A stretch of DNA of 64,000 nucleotides from Rhodopseudomonas sp. BAL398 (lineage in GTDB: Bacteria; Pseudomonadota; Alphaproteobacteria; Rhizobiales; Xanthobacteraceae). Positions 24,227 through 32,540 of the stretch are shown here, piece by piece. A model generated the notes under the pieces. That model saw only the letters and a program-made list of their open reading frames with translations, was not told the DNA's origin and did no database searches. The DNA is taken from positions 4,976,501 through 5,040,500 of the forward strand of contig NZ_CP133111.1 in assembly GCF_033001325.1 (NCBI RefSeq), written 5' to 3'. Each line of letters begins with the position of its first letter. The stretch's first letter is position 1. The position numbers were made by a program, and so were the translations under genes.

Positions 24227-26443
24227 ATGGCCTTCAAGAATTTCAAACTCGAAACCGATTCCGACGGCATTGCGCTCGTGACCTGGGATCTGCCGGGCCG
24301 CTCGATGAATGTGCTGGATACAGCCACCATCGAGGAGCTCGGCGCCATCGTCGAAGCCACCACCGCGGACGCCGCCGTCAAGGGCGTGGTGATCACCTCG
24401 GCCAAGGAGGCGTTCTGCGCCGGCGCCGATCTGTCGATGCTGGAAGCCATGAACAAGCAGTTCGCGCAGATCCGCAAGGAGAAGGGCGAGGAAGCCGCGC
24501 AGCAGATGCTGTTCGACGAGAGCCGCAAACTGTCGCAGATCCTGCGCCGGCTCGAGACCTGCGGCAAACCATGGGTCGCGGCGATCAATGGCTTGGCGCT
24601 CGGCGGCGGTTTCGAAGTGACGCTGGCCTGCCATTATCGCGTGGCCGCAGACAATCCGAAGACCAAGCTCGGCCTGCCGGAGATCAAGGTTGGCCTGTTC
24701 CCCGGCGGCGGCGGCACCCAGCGGCTGCCGCGGATTCTGCAGCCGGCCGATGCGATGCAGATGCTGCTCAAGGGCGAGCAGATCAATCTGGCCAAGGCCA
24801 AGGCGCAGAAGATCGTCGACGCCATCGTGCCGGCGGCCGAGCTGATCGGCGCCGCCAAGGAGTGGATCAAGGCCGGCGGCAAGCCGGTGGCGCCGTGGGA
24901 CATCAAGGGTTTTAAACTCCCCGGCGGCGCGGTGTTCTCCAAGCAGGGCATGATGATCTTCCCGGCCGGCAACGCGATCTATCGCCGCGAGACCTATGAC
25001 AATTATCCGGCGGCGCGCGCCATCATGAGCTGCGCCTATGAGGGATTGCAGCTGCCGATGGACGCCGCTTTGCGCGTCGAATCGCGCTATTTCGCCCACA
25101 TCCTGCAGAGCAAGGAAGCCGCGGCGATGATCCGCAGCCTGTTCCTGTCGATGCAGGAATTGAACAAGGGCGCGCGGCGGCCGCAGAATATTCCGCCGAC
25201 CAAGGTGAAGAAGCTGGCCATCATCGGCGCCGGCTTCATGGGCGCCAGCGTCGGCTATGTCTCGGCCAAGGGTGGCATCGAAGTAGTGCTGATCGACCGC
25301 GACCAGGAGAGCGCCGACAAGGGCAAGGCGCATTGCAAGAGCGTGATCGACGGCCTCGTCGCCAAGGGCCGCGCCAAGGAGGCCGACCGCGACGCGCTGA
25401 TGGCGAAGATCACCGCCACCGCCGATTACGCCGCAATCAAGGATTGCGATCTCGTCATCGAGGCGGTGTTCGAGGATCGCGCCGTCAAGGCCGAGCTCTA
25501 CAAGAAGGTGCAGCCATTCTTAAAGGAGGGCGCCATCATGGCGTCCAACACCTCGACGCTGCCGATCAATTCGCTGGCGGAAGAGTTCGAGGATCAATCG
25601 AAATTCATCGGCATCCATTTCTTCTCGCCGGTCGAGAAGATGATGCTGGTGGAGATCATCGTCGGCAAGAACACCGGCGACGTGGCGCTCGCCACCGCGC
25701 TGGATTATGTCCGCCAGATCAGCAAGACGCCGATCGTGGTCAATGACAGCCGTGGCTTCTTCGCCAATCGCTGCGTGCTGCGCTTCACCGCCGAGGGGTT
25801 GGAAATGCTGATGGAAGGCGTGCCGGCGCCGATGATCGAGACCGTCGCCAAGATGGCCGGCATGCCGGTGGGGCCGCTGTCGCTGTCCGACGAGGTCGCG
25901 CTCGATCTGGTGCTGAAGATCATGAAAGCCACCGAAGCCGATCTCGGCAGCCAGGCGGTCGATCAGCAGCAGAAGCAGCTGATGGTCGAGATGGTCGAAA
26001 AGCAGGGCCGGTTCGGCCGCAAGAATTCGAAAGGGTTCTACGACTATCCGGAAAAGGGCAAGGGTCAGAAGAGCCTGTGGCATGGCATCGGCGCCCTGCA
26101 ACCCAAGCACCTCGATCCCGACACGCTCGACATCGAGGAGATGAAGCAGCGCTTTTTGGTGGTGCAGGCGGTGGAAGCCGCGCGCACCGTCGAGGATCAC
26201 GTCATCACCGATCCGCGCGAGGCCGATGTCGGCTCGATCCTCGGCTTCGGCTTCGCCCCGTTCACCGGCGGCACGCTGAGCTATATCGACTTCATGGGCA
26301 CCAAAGAGTTCGTGGCGCTGTGCCACAAGCTCGAGGCCAAATACGGCTCCCGCTTCACCCCGCCGAAGCTGTTGGAAGACATGGCGAAAAACGGCGAGAC
26401 TTTCTACGGCCGCTTCCCGCCGAAGAAGCTGGCGGCAGCGTAA
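24227..26443 (+). CDS. fadB: FadB-type bifunctional enoyl-CoA hydratase / 3-hydroxyacyl-CoA dehydrogenase
   Basis: A 738-residue fatty-acid oxidation enzyme. Residues 1-190 are the crotonase fold (EAFCAGADLSML oxyanion hole region, GLALGGGFEVTLACHYRVA, LPEIKVGLFPGGGGTQRLPR). From about 328 the NAD-binding fold begins with KLAIIGAGFMGASVGYVSAK; GIHFFSPVEKMMLVEI holds the catalytic histidine. The C-terminal helical domain follows (GFYDYP, then VGSILGFGFAPFTGG). The ATG has GGGAG six bases upstream. The frame stays open through the repeat D4 to 24041, but that part is repeat, not protein. Confidence 0.95.
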   Translation: MAFKNFKLETDSDGIALVTWDLPGRSMNVLDTATIEELGAIVEATTADAAVKGVVITSAKEAFCAGADLSMLEAMNKQFAQIRKEKGEEAAQQMLFDESRKLSQILRRLETCGKPWVAAINGLALGGGFEVTLACHYRVAADNPKTKLGLPEIKVGLFPGGGGTQRLPRILQPADAMQMLLKGEQINLAKAKAQKIVDAIVPAAELIGAAKEWIKAGGKPVAPWDIKGFKLPGGAVFSKQGMMIFPAGNAIYRRETYDNYPAARAIMSCAYEGLQLPMDAALRVESRYFAHILQSKEAAAMIRSLFLSMQELNKGARRPQNIPPTKVKKLAIIGAGFMGASVGYVSAKGGIEVVLIDRDQESADKGKAHCKSVIDGLVAKGRAKEADRDALMAKITATADYAAIKDCDLVIEAVFEDRAVKAELYKKVQPFLKEGAIMASNTSTLPINSLAEEFEDQSKFIGIHFFSPVEKMMLVEIIVGKNTGDVALATALDYVRQISKTPIVVNDSRGFFANRCVLRFTAEGLEMLMEGVPAPMIETVAKMAGMPVGPLSLSDEVALDLVLKIMKATEADLGSQAVDQQQKQLMVEMVEKQGRFGRKNSKGFYDYPEKGKGQKSLWHGIGALQPKHLDPDTLDIEEMKQRFLVVQAVEAARTVEDHVITDPREADVGSILGFGFAPFTGGTLSYIDFMGTKEFVALCHKLEAKYGSRFTPPKLLEDMAKNGETFYGRFPPKKLAAA

Positions 26444-26461
26444 GCGCGCGGCGACGCGCCT

Positions 26462-26567
26462 GTCATTGCGAGCCGAGGACGGCGCACCGCGCCGTCCGAC
26501 AGCGAAGCAATCCAGGGACATCAAGCAAGGACTGGATTGCTTCGTCGCAAGAGCTCCTCGCAATGAC
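26462..26567. repeat. Family A palindromic repeat, extended form (A3)
   Basis: GTCATTGCGAGCCGAGGACG to CCTCGCAATGAC, with an extra hairpin GGACGGCGCACCGCGCCGTCC split here as GGACGGCGC and GCGCCGTCC near the left end. The extended form recurs at 31797 and 51540. Confidence 0.9.
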
Positions 26568-26726
26568 GACGTTGAAGGCCTCGTTTTGTGGGTTGGTTTT
26601 GGAGCCAGGCGCTATGGGGTCGGCCGGAGCATTGCGGCCTCATGGTTCGAGACGGCGCTGCGCGCCTCCTCACCATGAGGGTCTGCGCATCATACCAACG
26701 GGTTTTGCCGTTGACTCATCAATCTG

Positions 26727-26814
26727 GTCATGGCCGGGCTTGTCCCGGCCATCCACGTCTTTGATTAGGCACAGCTTTCAAGGCGTGGATGCCCGGCACA
26801 AGGCCGGGCATGAC
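26727..26814. repeat. Family C palindromic repeat (C1)
   Basis: GTCATGGCCGGGCTTGTCCC, then GGCCATCCACG and its inverse CGTGGATGCC, ending AAGGCCGGGCATGAC. Other copies are at 35100 and 53386. Confidence 0.9.
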
Positions 26815-26843
26815 GACCGAGAGGCACCGACCGTGGGCATAAA

Positions 26844-26870
26844 AAGGGCCGGATCAGCGATCCGGCCCTT
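26844..26870 (-). terminator. Rho-independent terminator of gst
   Basis: A 12-base perfect stem AAGGGCCGGATC / GATCCGGCCCTT with a three-base loop. On the minus strand it runs into TTTTT (AAAAA at 26841-26845 on plus), 38 bases after the gst stop. Confidence 0.9.
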
Positions 26871-26907
26871 GTGATTCGTCGCCATCAATCCGCCAGAGGC
26901 GCCGGCC

Positions 26908-27522
26908 TCACGCGGCCTTCAGCAGGCCTTCCTTGGCGAGGGCTTCCTGCACCTTGGGCCGCGCGGCGATTCGGGTCTTGTAGGCGGTCAGGGTCGGCAG
27001 CGCCGAGATGTCGATCTTCATCGCGTCGGCCCAGCGCAGGATCGTGAACAGATAGCCGTCGGCGACGGTGAATTGCTGGCCCATCAGATAATCGTGACCG
27101 GCGAGCTGCTCGTCGAGATATTTGAACTTGCCCATGATGCGGTCGCGGAACACGGTCTTGACCTCGTCGGGGATCGCCGGGTTGAACAGCGGCGAAAACC
27201 CCTTGTGCAGTTCGGTGGTGATGAAGTTCAGCCATTCCTGCAGGCGATAACGCTCCGGGCTGCCTTGGGCGGGGGCGAGCTTGGAGGCTGCGGCCTGGTC
27301 GGCGATGACCTGGACGATCACCGGGCCTTCGGTCATGACCTCGCCGGAATCGAGCCCGAGCGCCGGCACCTGGCCCTTGGGGTTGATCTTGAGATAATCG
27401 TCGCCGTTTTCCAGCTTTTTGGCGCGAACATCGACCTTCACCAATTCGTAAGGCAATCCGGCCTCCAACAATGCGATATGCGGTGACAGCGAGCAGGCGC
27501 CGGGCGAATAATACAGTTTCAT
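26908..27522 (-). CDS. gstA: Glutathione S-transferase, beta class
   Basis: A 204-residue cytosolic enzyme conjugating glutathione to electrophiles. The thioredoxin-like N-terminal domain starts MKLYYSPGACSLSPHIALLE, where C10 is the typical beta-class cysteine; PALGLDSGEVMTEGPVI carries the glutathione-binding region. The helical domain follows with FTVADGYLFTILRWAD. GAGGAAA precedes the ATG. It is divergent from a MarR regulator with two palindromes between them, and a strong terminator follows. Glutathione synthesis (GshA) is encoded next to the regulator. Confidence 0.94.
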   Translation of the reverse strand: MKLYYSPGACSLSPHIALLEAGLPYELVKVDVRAKKLENGDDYLKINPKGQVPALGLDSGEVMTEGPVIVQVIADQAAASKLAPAQGSPERYRLQEWLNFITTELHKGFSPLFNPAIPDEVKTVFRDRIMGKFKYLDEQLAGHDYLMGQQFTVADGYLFTILRWADAMKIDISALPTLTAYKTRIAARPKVQEALAKEGLLKAA

Positions 27523-27572
27523 GGGAAATTTCCTCGCTGGGGCTTATTGGTGATTGGCCAAAGCGGAATTAA

Positions 27573-27584
27573 ATGCAATTGCAT
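27573..27584. promoter_or_regulatory. MarR operator candidate 1
   Basis: The perfect 12-base palindrome ATGCAATTGCAT lies between gst and marR. The second palindrome is centred 28 bases away, nearly three helical turns, so both face about the same side of DNA. Confidence 0.7.
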
Positions 27585-27600
27585 GGAAGAGTCAAGATTG

Positions 27601-27612
27601 ATGCAGCTGCAT
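27601..27612. promoter_or_regulatory. MarR operator candidate 2
   Basis: The perfect palindrome ATGCAGCTGCAT, sharing ATGCA/TGCAT half-sites with candidate 1. Position between the divergent genes suggests joint control of gst and marR. Confidence 0.7.
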
Positions 27613-27635
27613 ATAGTGCGATACACTGCGCGCAG

Positions 27636-28139
27636 ATGATGGACCCCGTCATGAAACGCAAACCGTCGACCGAAGCGACCGCGGCCTGGATTCGCCTGAT
27701 GCGACTCCAGAGCAGGGTGCTGGACGCCGTCGAGCAGGAGCTGAAGAAGGCCGGCTTCCCGCCGCTGGCCTGGTATGACGCGCTGCTGGAATTGTCGCGC
27801 GCGCCGTCGGGCGAGCTGCGGCCGGTCGAGCTCGAAAAGCAGATGCTGATCCCGCAATATTCCACCTCGCGGCTGATCGACCGGCTCGTCGATGAGGGCC
27901 TGGCGGCGCGGCGCGAATGCAAGATGGACAAGCGCGGCCAGTTCGTCGAGATCACCGAGGCCGGGCGCGAGTTGCAAAAGAAGATGTGGGGCGCCTATTC
28001 GGCGGCGATCGAGACCCATGTCGGATCGAAATTGTCGGATGCCGACGCGGCCAAGCTGTGCAGCCTGCTCGACCGGCTCGGCTGCTCCTGCGACGGGACA
28101 GCCTCGCTCGCCACCAAAGACAGCGCCCCGGCGCGATGA
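27636..28139 (+). CDS. MarR-family transcriptional regulator
   Basis: A 167-residue winged-helix regulator. The recognition region reads LEKQMLIPQYSTSRLIDRLV, then the wing RRECKMDKRGQFVEITEAG. Helices at both ends form the dimer interface. The C-terminal end has two close cysteines (LGCSCDG), a possible redox or ligand site (inference). Starts at 27636, 27639 and 27651 are all possible; none has a strong ribosome-binding site. The longest open frame begins inside operator 1 and was not used. Likely a repressor of gst and itself. Confidence 0.9.
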   Translation: MMDPVMKRKPSTEATAAWIRLMRLQSRVLDAVEQELKKAGFPPLAWYDALLELSRAPSGELRPVELEKQMLIPQYSTSRLIDRLVDEGLAARRECKMDKRGQFVEITEAGRELQKKMWGAYSAAIETHVGSKLSDADAAKLCSLLDRLGCSCDGTASLATKDSAPAR

Positions 28140-28235
28140 TACAGCTTGCATCCTCCACCGCGGCGGGCGCTCTCGCCCGCCGCGGACCCCGCCACCGCGC
28201 GCTGACCACGACCGCGCCCATCTTCCGGAAATCCC

Positions 28236-29606
28236 ATGGCGCGTGACCAGATCGATATGACGCCGCTGCATTCGCGCGACGAGCTCGTGGCTTGGCTGGA
28301 AGACGGCATCAAGCCGCCATCGGAATTCCGGATCGGCACCGAGCATGAAAAGACCCCGTTCACGCTGATTGGCCATCAACCGGTGCCCTATGCGGGCGGC
28401 AACGGCATCGGCGCGCTGCTCGACGGCATGAAGCTGCTGCTCGGCTGGGAGCCGATCATGGAAGGCGGCAACATCATCGGCCTGCTTGATGTGACCGGCG
28501 GCGGCGCGATTTCGCTGGAGCCGGGCGGCCAGTTCGAATTGTCCGGCGCGCCGGTCGAGACCGTGCACCAGACCCAGTCGGAATTGATGGCGCATCTGGC
28601 CCAGGTGCGCGAAGTGGCGACCCCGCTCGGCATCGGCTTTCTCGGCCTCGGCATGACGCCGTCCTGGTCGCGGGCGCAGATCCCGACGATGCCGAAAGGC
28701 CGCTACAACATCATGACCAATTACATGCCGAAGGTCGGCCAATACGGCCTCGACATGATGTATCGCACCTGCACGGTGCAGACCAATCTCGACTTCTCGT
28801 CGGAAGCCGACATGGTGAAGAAGCTGCGGGTGTCGGTGGCGCTGCAGCCGATCGCCACCGCTCTATTCGCCAATTCGCCGTTCACCGAAGGCAAGCCTAA
28901 CGGCTATTTGTCGTTCCGCTCCGAGATCTGGCGCGACACCGACAATGCCCGCTCCGGCATGATCCCCTGGGCGTTCGAGGACGGCATGGGGTTCGAGCGC
29001 TGGGTCGATTACGCGCTCGACGTGCCGATGTATTTCGTCAAGCGCGGCGACCAATATATCGACGTCGCCGGCGCCTCGTTCCGCGACTTCTTCGATGGCA
29101 AGAACAAGATTCTGCCCGGCGAGCGGCCGACGCTGTCGGATTGGGCCAATCATCTGTCGACGATCTTTCCCGAGGTTCGGCTCAAGCGTTATCTGGAAAT
29201 GCGCGGCGCCGACGGCGTGCCGTGGGGCCGGCTGCCGGCGCTACCGGCCTTCTGGGTCGGCTTGCTGTATGATGACACTAGCCTCGACGCGGCCTGGGAG
29301 ATCGTCAAGCGCTGGAATGCGCAGGAGCGCCAGGCGCTGCGCGATGACGTGCCGCGACTTGGCTTCAAGGCCAAGATCCGCGAGCGCTTCCTGTTCGAAA
29401 TCGCCAAGGAATGCATGGTGCTGGCCCATGCCGGGCTGCGCCGCCGCGCCCGCATCGACCATCTGGGCCGTGACGAATCGCGGCATCTGGAGCCGCTCGA
29501 CCACATTCTCGATACCGGCCGCACCCCGGCCGAGGAGATGCTGGAGAAATTCCACGGCGCCTGGCACGGCTCGGTGGAGCCGGCCTATGACGAATACGCC
29601 TTCTAG
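28236..29606 (+). CDS. gshA: Glutamate-cysteine ligase
   Basis: Makes gamma-glutamylcysteine, the first step of glutathione synthesis. The 456-residue length and sequence match the plant/alphaproteobacterial type (GCS2-like): FRIGTEHEKTPFTLIGH near the start, GGAISLEPGGQFELSGAP, MPKGRYNIMTNYMP, and RTCTVQTNLDFSSEADMVKK. These are conserved active-site segments. The ATG at 28236 gives MARDQIDMTP; an ATG at 28257 is the alternative. It lies 96 bases after marR, in the same direction, next to a glutathione transferase, so the region is a small glutathione locus. Confidence 0.95.
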   Translation: MARDQIDMTPLHSRDELVAWLEDGIKPPSEFRIGTEHEKTPFTLIGHQPVPYAGGNGIGALLDGMKLLLGWEPIMEGGNIIGLLDVTGGGAISLEPGGQFELSGAPVETVHQTQSELMAHLAQVREVATPLGIGFLGLGMTPSWSRAQIPTMPKGRYNIMTNYMPKVGQYGLDMMYRTCTVQTNLDFSSEADMVKKLRVSVALQPIATALFANSPFTEGKPNGYLSFRSEIWRDTDNARSGMIPWAFEDGMGFERWVDYALDVPMYFVKRGDQYIDVAGASFRDFFDGKNKILPGERPTLSDWANHLSTIFPEVRLKRYLEMRGADGVPWGRLPALPAFWVGLLYDDTSLDAAWEIVKRWNAQERQALRDDVPRLGFKAKIRERFLFEIAKECMVLAHAGLRRRARIDHLGRDESRHLEPLDHILDTGRTPAEEMLEKFHGAWHGSVEPAYDEYAF

Positions 29607-29976
29607 GCTTCAGTCGGCCCCTTCGGACAGCTTCGGGTGAGCTGCCCCGCTCATCGCCTTGCCAGTCATTCCGGGGCGAGAGCCCGCAGGGCGAGCGAAC
29701 CCGGAATCTTGCTGAAGCGCTTTGCCTTGCCGCAAGATTCCGGGTTCGCTCGCAGCTGACGCTGCTCGCGCCCCGGAATGACGACAGCCTGAGCTTCGAA
29801 CGAGACATCTCATCTGGAAACACTCCTGGCTCCATTCACGGTGTCATGAGGCCCGCTCCCCGTTCATCCGCCATACAGGTGGCGGACCGTCAGATGCTCC
29901 TTGGTGTGGCGGTTCGGAAGTTCCCTTGAGGGGCGCTCGGTCGGGGATTTCGGAGCCAAACTCGAAAGCGATTGGA
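29607..29976. other. Intergenic region with family B repeat
   Basis: About 370 bases. Apart from the family B repeat, 29790-29976 shows no gene; it should hold the promoter of the PAN-domain gene. Confidence 0.5.
29665..29782. repeat. Family B palindromic repeat (B2)
   Basis: GTCATTCCGGGGCGAGAGCC to CGCGCCCCGGAATGAC, with GCGAGCGAACCCGGAATCTT and its inverse inside. It follows gshA. Confidence 0.9.
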
Positions 29977-30543
29977 ATGCGGCGCGGCGGCCTGCTTAGG
30001 GCGTGTTCGGTCATGCTTGCTTTGGCGGCGGGCCTGACGACGGCTGCGCTGTCGGCCAGTCCGGCGAGGGCGCAGGCCAATTTCGACCGCCCGGGCGGAG
30101 ACTATTCGCGCGCGCCGGTGCCGAGCGGCGACCCGGCTGATTGCGCGCTCACCTGCGAGCGCGACCGCCGCTGCCGGTCATGGACCTTCGCCTATCCGAC
30201 CTCGCCCGATCACGGCGCGGTGTGCTGGCTGAAGAGCACGGTGCCACAGCTGCTGCCGAATAATTGCTGCGTCTCCGGGGTGCGCGGCGCCGGCGTGCTG
30301 GAGCCGCGCAACCGCTCGATCGAAGCGTCGATCGATCGCTTCGGCGGCGATTACAAGAACATGGAGCTGAAAAAGGGCGACGGCAACGAGGCCTGCAAGG
30401 CGATCTGCGAGGCCGACCACAAATGCCGGGCCTGGACCTATGCCCGGCCGGGCTATATCGGCAGAAATGCCCATTGTTTCCTGAAGAAGGAAATCAAGCC
30501 GCCGCGGCGCAAACCCGGATTCATCTCCGGCGTGGTCAGGTAA
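29977..30543 (+). CDS. Secreted protein with two PAN/Apple domains
   Basis: A 188-residue exported protein. A signal peptide of about 33 residues ends at SPARAQANF. Two PAN/Apple-like modules follow: FDRPGGDYSRAPVPSGDPAD with CALTCERDRRCRSWTF, then IDRFGGDYKNMELKKGDGNE with CKAICEADHKCRAWTY. Each has paired cysteines and the SWTF/AWTY strand. Such domains bind carbohydrate or protein; the ligand is unknown. The ATG at 29977 was chosen over a TTG 17 codons upstream because it opens directly into the signal peptide. Confidence 0.85.
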   Translation: MRRGGLLRACSVMLALAAGLTTAALSASPARAQANFDRPGGDYSRAPVPSGDPADCALTCERDRRCRSWTFAYPTSPDHGAVCWLKSTVPQLLPNNCCVSGVRGAGVLEPRNRSIEASIDRFGGDYKNMELKKGDGNEACKAICEADHKCRAWTYARPGYIGRNAHCFLKKEIKPPRRKPGFISGVVR

Positions 30544-30636
30544 CAATTTCGCGGCCGGCGCGTAACGTTGTCGGCGCGGCGGCGAACCTCGTGTGACCGC
30601 GGCCGTCCGCGCATCCGGCAAATGAGGAGTCTCGCC

Positions 30637-31041
30637 ATGACAATGACCCGGAAGATGTTCACCAGCGCCCTGTTTGCCGCCTCGCTGGCGGTGGTCGGGC
30701 TGGTCACGCCGGCTTTCGCCGGCCAGGTGACGCCGTTCACCGCCGAGGCCTTCAAGTCGGCGCAGGCCGCGGGTAGCCCGGTTCTGGTCGAGATTCACGC
30801 CGATTGGTGCCCGACCTGCAAGGCCCAGACCCCGATCGTCGATCGCCTTACCGCCAATCCGAAATTCAAGGACATGAAGATCTTCCGGGTCGATTTCGAC
30901 GACCAGAAGCCGGTGGTGAAGCAGTTCGGTGCGCAGATGCAGTCGACCCTGATCGTGTTCAAGGGCGCGGCCGAGCAGGGCCGCTCGGTCGGCGACACCA
31001 AGGAAGCCTCGATCGCCAAGCTGCTCGACAAGGCGCTGTGA
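30637..31041 (+). CDS. Secreted thioredoxin-like protein
   Basis: A 134-residue periplasmic thiol protein. The signal peptide is about 25 residues (ending TPAFA). The active site is DWCPTCKAQTP and the cis-proline region is MQSTLIVFKG, where threonine precedes leucine, so the usual cis-proline is not obvious. GAGGAG lies seven bases before the ATG. The gene ends four bases before ccdA, so the two form one unit: CcdA brings electrons across the membrane and this protein is its probable periplasmic partner. Confidence 0.9.
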   Translation: MTMTRKMFTSALFAASLAVVGLVTPAFAGQVTPFTAEAFKSAQAAGSPVLVEIHADWCPTCKAQTPIVDRLTANPKFKDMKIFRVDFDDQKPVVKQFGAQMQSTLIVFKGAAEQGRSVGDTKEASIAKLLDKAL

Positions 31042-31045
31042 GCCG

Positions 31046-31762
31046 GTGACCGGTTTCGCGCTGGCCTTTCTGGCCGGGCTGTTGTCGATCCTGTCGCCCT
31101 GCGTGCTGCCGCTGGTGCCGATCGTGCTGGGCAGCGCAGTCAGCGCGCATCGCTATGGCGCGCTGGCGCTGGCGGCCGGGCTGGCGCTGTCGTTCACCGC
31201 GATAGGCCTGCTGCTGGCGGTCGCCGGCTTCAGCCTTGGCATCGATGCCGGAATGTTTCGTGTCGCGGCCGCGGCGATCATGATCGCGATCGGCGTGATC
31301 CTGCTGGTGCCGGTCTGGCAAATGCGGCTGGCCGCCGCCGGCAATCCGCTGGCGGGCTGGGCCGATCGTCGCTTCGGCGGCGCCGCAGGCTCCGGGCTCG
31401 GCGGCCAGTTCGGAATCGGTCTGCTGCTCGGCGCGGTATGGTCGCCCTGCGTCGGCCCGACGCTGGGCGCGGCGTCGCTGCTGGCGTCGCAGGGCCGCGA
31501 TCTGCCGACGGTGGCGCTGACCATGGCGCTGTTCGGCATCGGCGCCGCGCTGCCGCTGCTGCTGATCGGGCAGCTTTCCCGCGCCGCCCTGATGGGTATG
31601 CGCGACCGCCTGCTGTCGGCCGGCAAGCTCGGCAAGACCCTGCTGGGCGCGGCCTTCGTGCTGATCGGCGTGGCGATTGTCAGCGGCGCCGACAAGAAAA
31701 TCGAAGCCGCGCTGGTCAACGCCTCGCCGGCCTGGCTGACCGAGCTCACGACGTCGTTCTGA
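31046..31762 (+). CDS. ccdA: CcdA-type thiol-disulfide membrane transporter
   Basis: A 238-residue inner-membrane protein with six predicted helices. The two redox cysteines lie in the helix-1 motif LSPCVLPLVPIVLGSA and in the helix-4 motif WSPCVGPTLGAASLL, as in the CcdA/DsbD central domain. It passes electrons from cytoplasmic thioredoxin to periplasmic acceptors, used in cytochrome c maturation and stress repair. The start is GTG at 31046; the next ATG is far inside helix 2. It is coupled to the preceding thioredoxin-like gene. Confidence 0.92.
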   Translation: MTGFALAFLAGLLSILSPCVLPLVPIVLGSAVSAHRYGALALAAGLALSFTAIGLLLAVAGFSLGIDAGMFRVAAAAIMIAIGVILLVPVWQMRLAAAGNPLAGWADRRFGGAAGSGLGGQFGIGLLLGAVWSPCVGPTLGAASLLASQGRDLPTVALTMALFGIGAALPLLLIGQLSRAALMGMRDRLLSAGKLGKTLLGAAFVLIGVAIVSGADKKIEAALVNASPAWLTELTTSF

Positions 31763-31796
31763 CAGACCGATTCAAAAGAGGCCAAAGAAGTTAGCC

Positions 31797-31902
31797 GTCA
31801 TTGCGAGGAGCGCTTGCGACGAAGCAATCCAGTCTGTGCTTGGCGCCCCTGGATTGCTTCGCGTTCGGACGGCGCTGCGCGCCGGCCTCGGCTCGCAATG
31901 AC
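31797..31902. repeat. Family A palindromic repeat, extended form (A4)
   Basis: GTCATTGCGAGGAGCGCTTG to GGCTCGCAATGAC, with GAAGCAATCCAG / CTGGATTGCTTC and an extra GC-rich hairpin near its right end. It lies between convergent ccdA and the nucleotidyltransferase gene. Confidence 0.9.
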
Positions 31903-31919
31903 GACGTCGCTTGATCCTG

Positions 31920-32501
31920 TCAGGTCAGGTCATCAGCAAGCGCCGGCATCACCCGCAATTCGGGCCACAGCGCTGCCCAGCGCGCGGATTTGGCCCGATA
32001 GGCCTCGGCGGAAAAATTCGGCGTCGGATTGGGCCGCACGATCATGCCGGCGATATCGTCGAGGCCGTGCGGCGCATAGGAGCGGTCGCCGTCTGGCGTG
32101 CGCTGAATGCCGACCTGGGTGCATCGGGTGAGAAAGCGGTCGATGCCGTCGCTGGCGCGTCGAAGGGCGGGGTACGGCCGGCCGTGCTTTTGCGGGTACC
32201 ACAGATGCACGCGGGCCTGATTGCGCAATTCAATCTGCGCGCCGAGCCGCTCGGTCGCCCGGCGCAGCTCCGCGATAGCGCGGTCCTCGGCCTCCCATGA
32301 CAGATCGGGATCGAAATAGAACACGTCGTAATCATTGATGCCATGAGCGGGCGCGCGGCCGGTCTGGATATTCCACACCGTCTGCGTCAGGCAGCCGGCG
32401 ACGATCCAGGCGTCCGGCAGGCCGAGGCTCACGATCGCATCAAGCAACGCCTCATGCAGCGGGTTTTGCAGGATCGCGGCGCGGAAATCGTCGATCTCCA
32501 T
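31920..32501 (-). CDS. Nucleotidyltransferase family protein (NTP_transf_6/COG3575 type)
   Basis: A 193-residue protein. The fold motif VAGCLTQTVWN near residue 35 and the acidic triad segment INDYDVFYFDPDLSWE mark the family; ELRNQARVHLWY follows. The family belongs to the polymerase-beta-like superfamily but its substrate is unknown. It stands alone, convergent with ccdA and upstream of nothing on its strand except itself; lepB begins on the same strand 39 bases before it, so read-through from lepB is possible. Confidence 0.88.
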   Translation of the reverse strand: MEIDDFRAAILQNPLHEALLDAIVSLGLPDAWIVAGCLTQTVWNIQTGRAPAHGINDYDVFYFDPDLSWEAEDRAIAELRRATERLGAQIELRNQARVHLWYPQKHGRPYPALRRASDGIDRFLTRCTQVGIQRTPDGDRSYAPHGLDDIAGMIVRPNPTPNFSAEAYRAKSARWAALWPELRVMPALADDLT

Positions 32502-32540
32502 CGCGCCGCCGTCCGATTCCGTCGCCCTCGAAGCGTGGTC

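Larger units (their letters stand above)
26444..26907. other. Repeat-rich intergenic region
   Basis: About 460 bases holding a family A repeat, a family C repeat and the terminator of the gst gene. Between them (26570-26720) nothing was recognised. Confidence 0.6.

Noticed and set aside
27573-28139. The longest MarR open frame as the real gene
   Set aside because: Its first ATG is part of the operator palindrome ATGCAATTGCAT, and the first 20 residues are not MarR-like.
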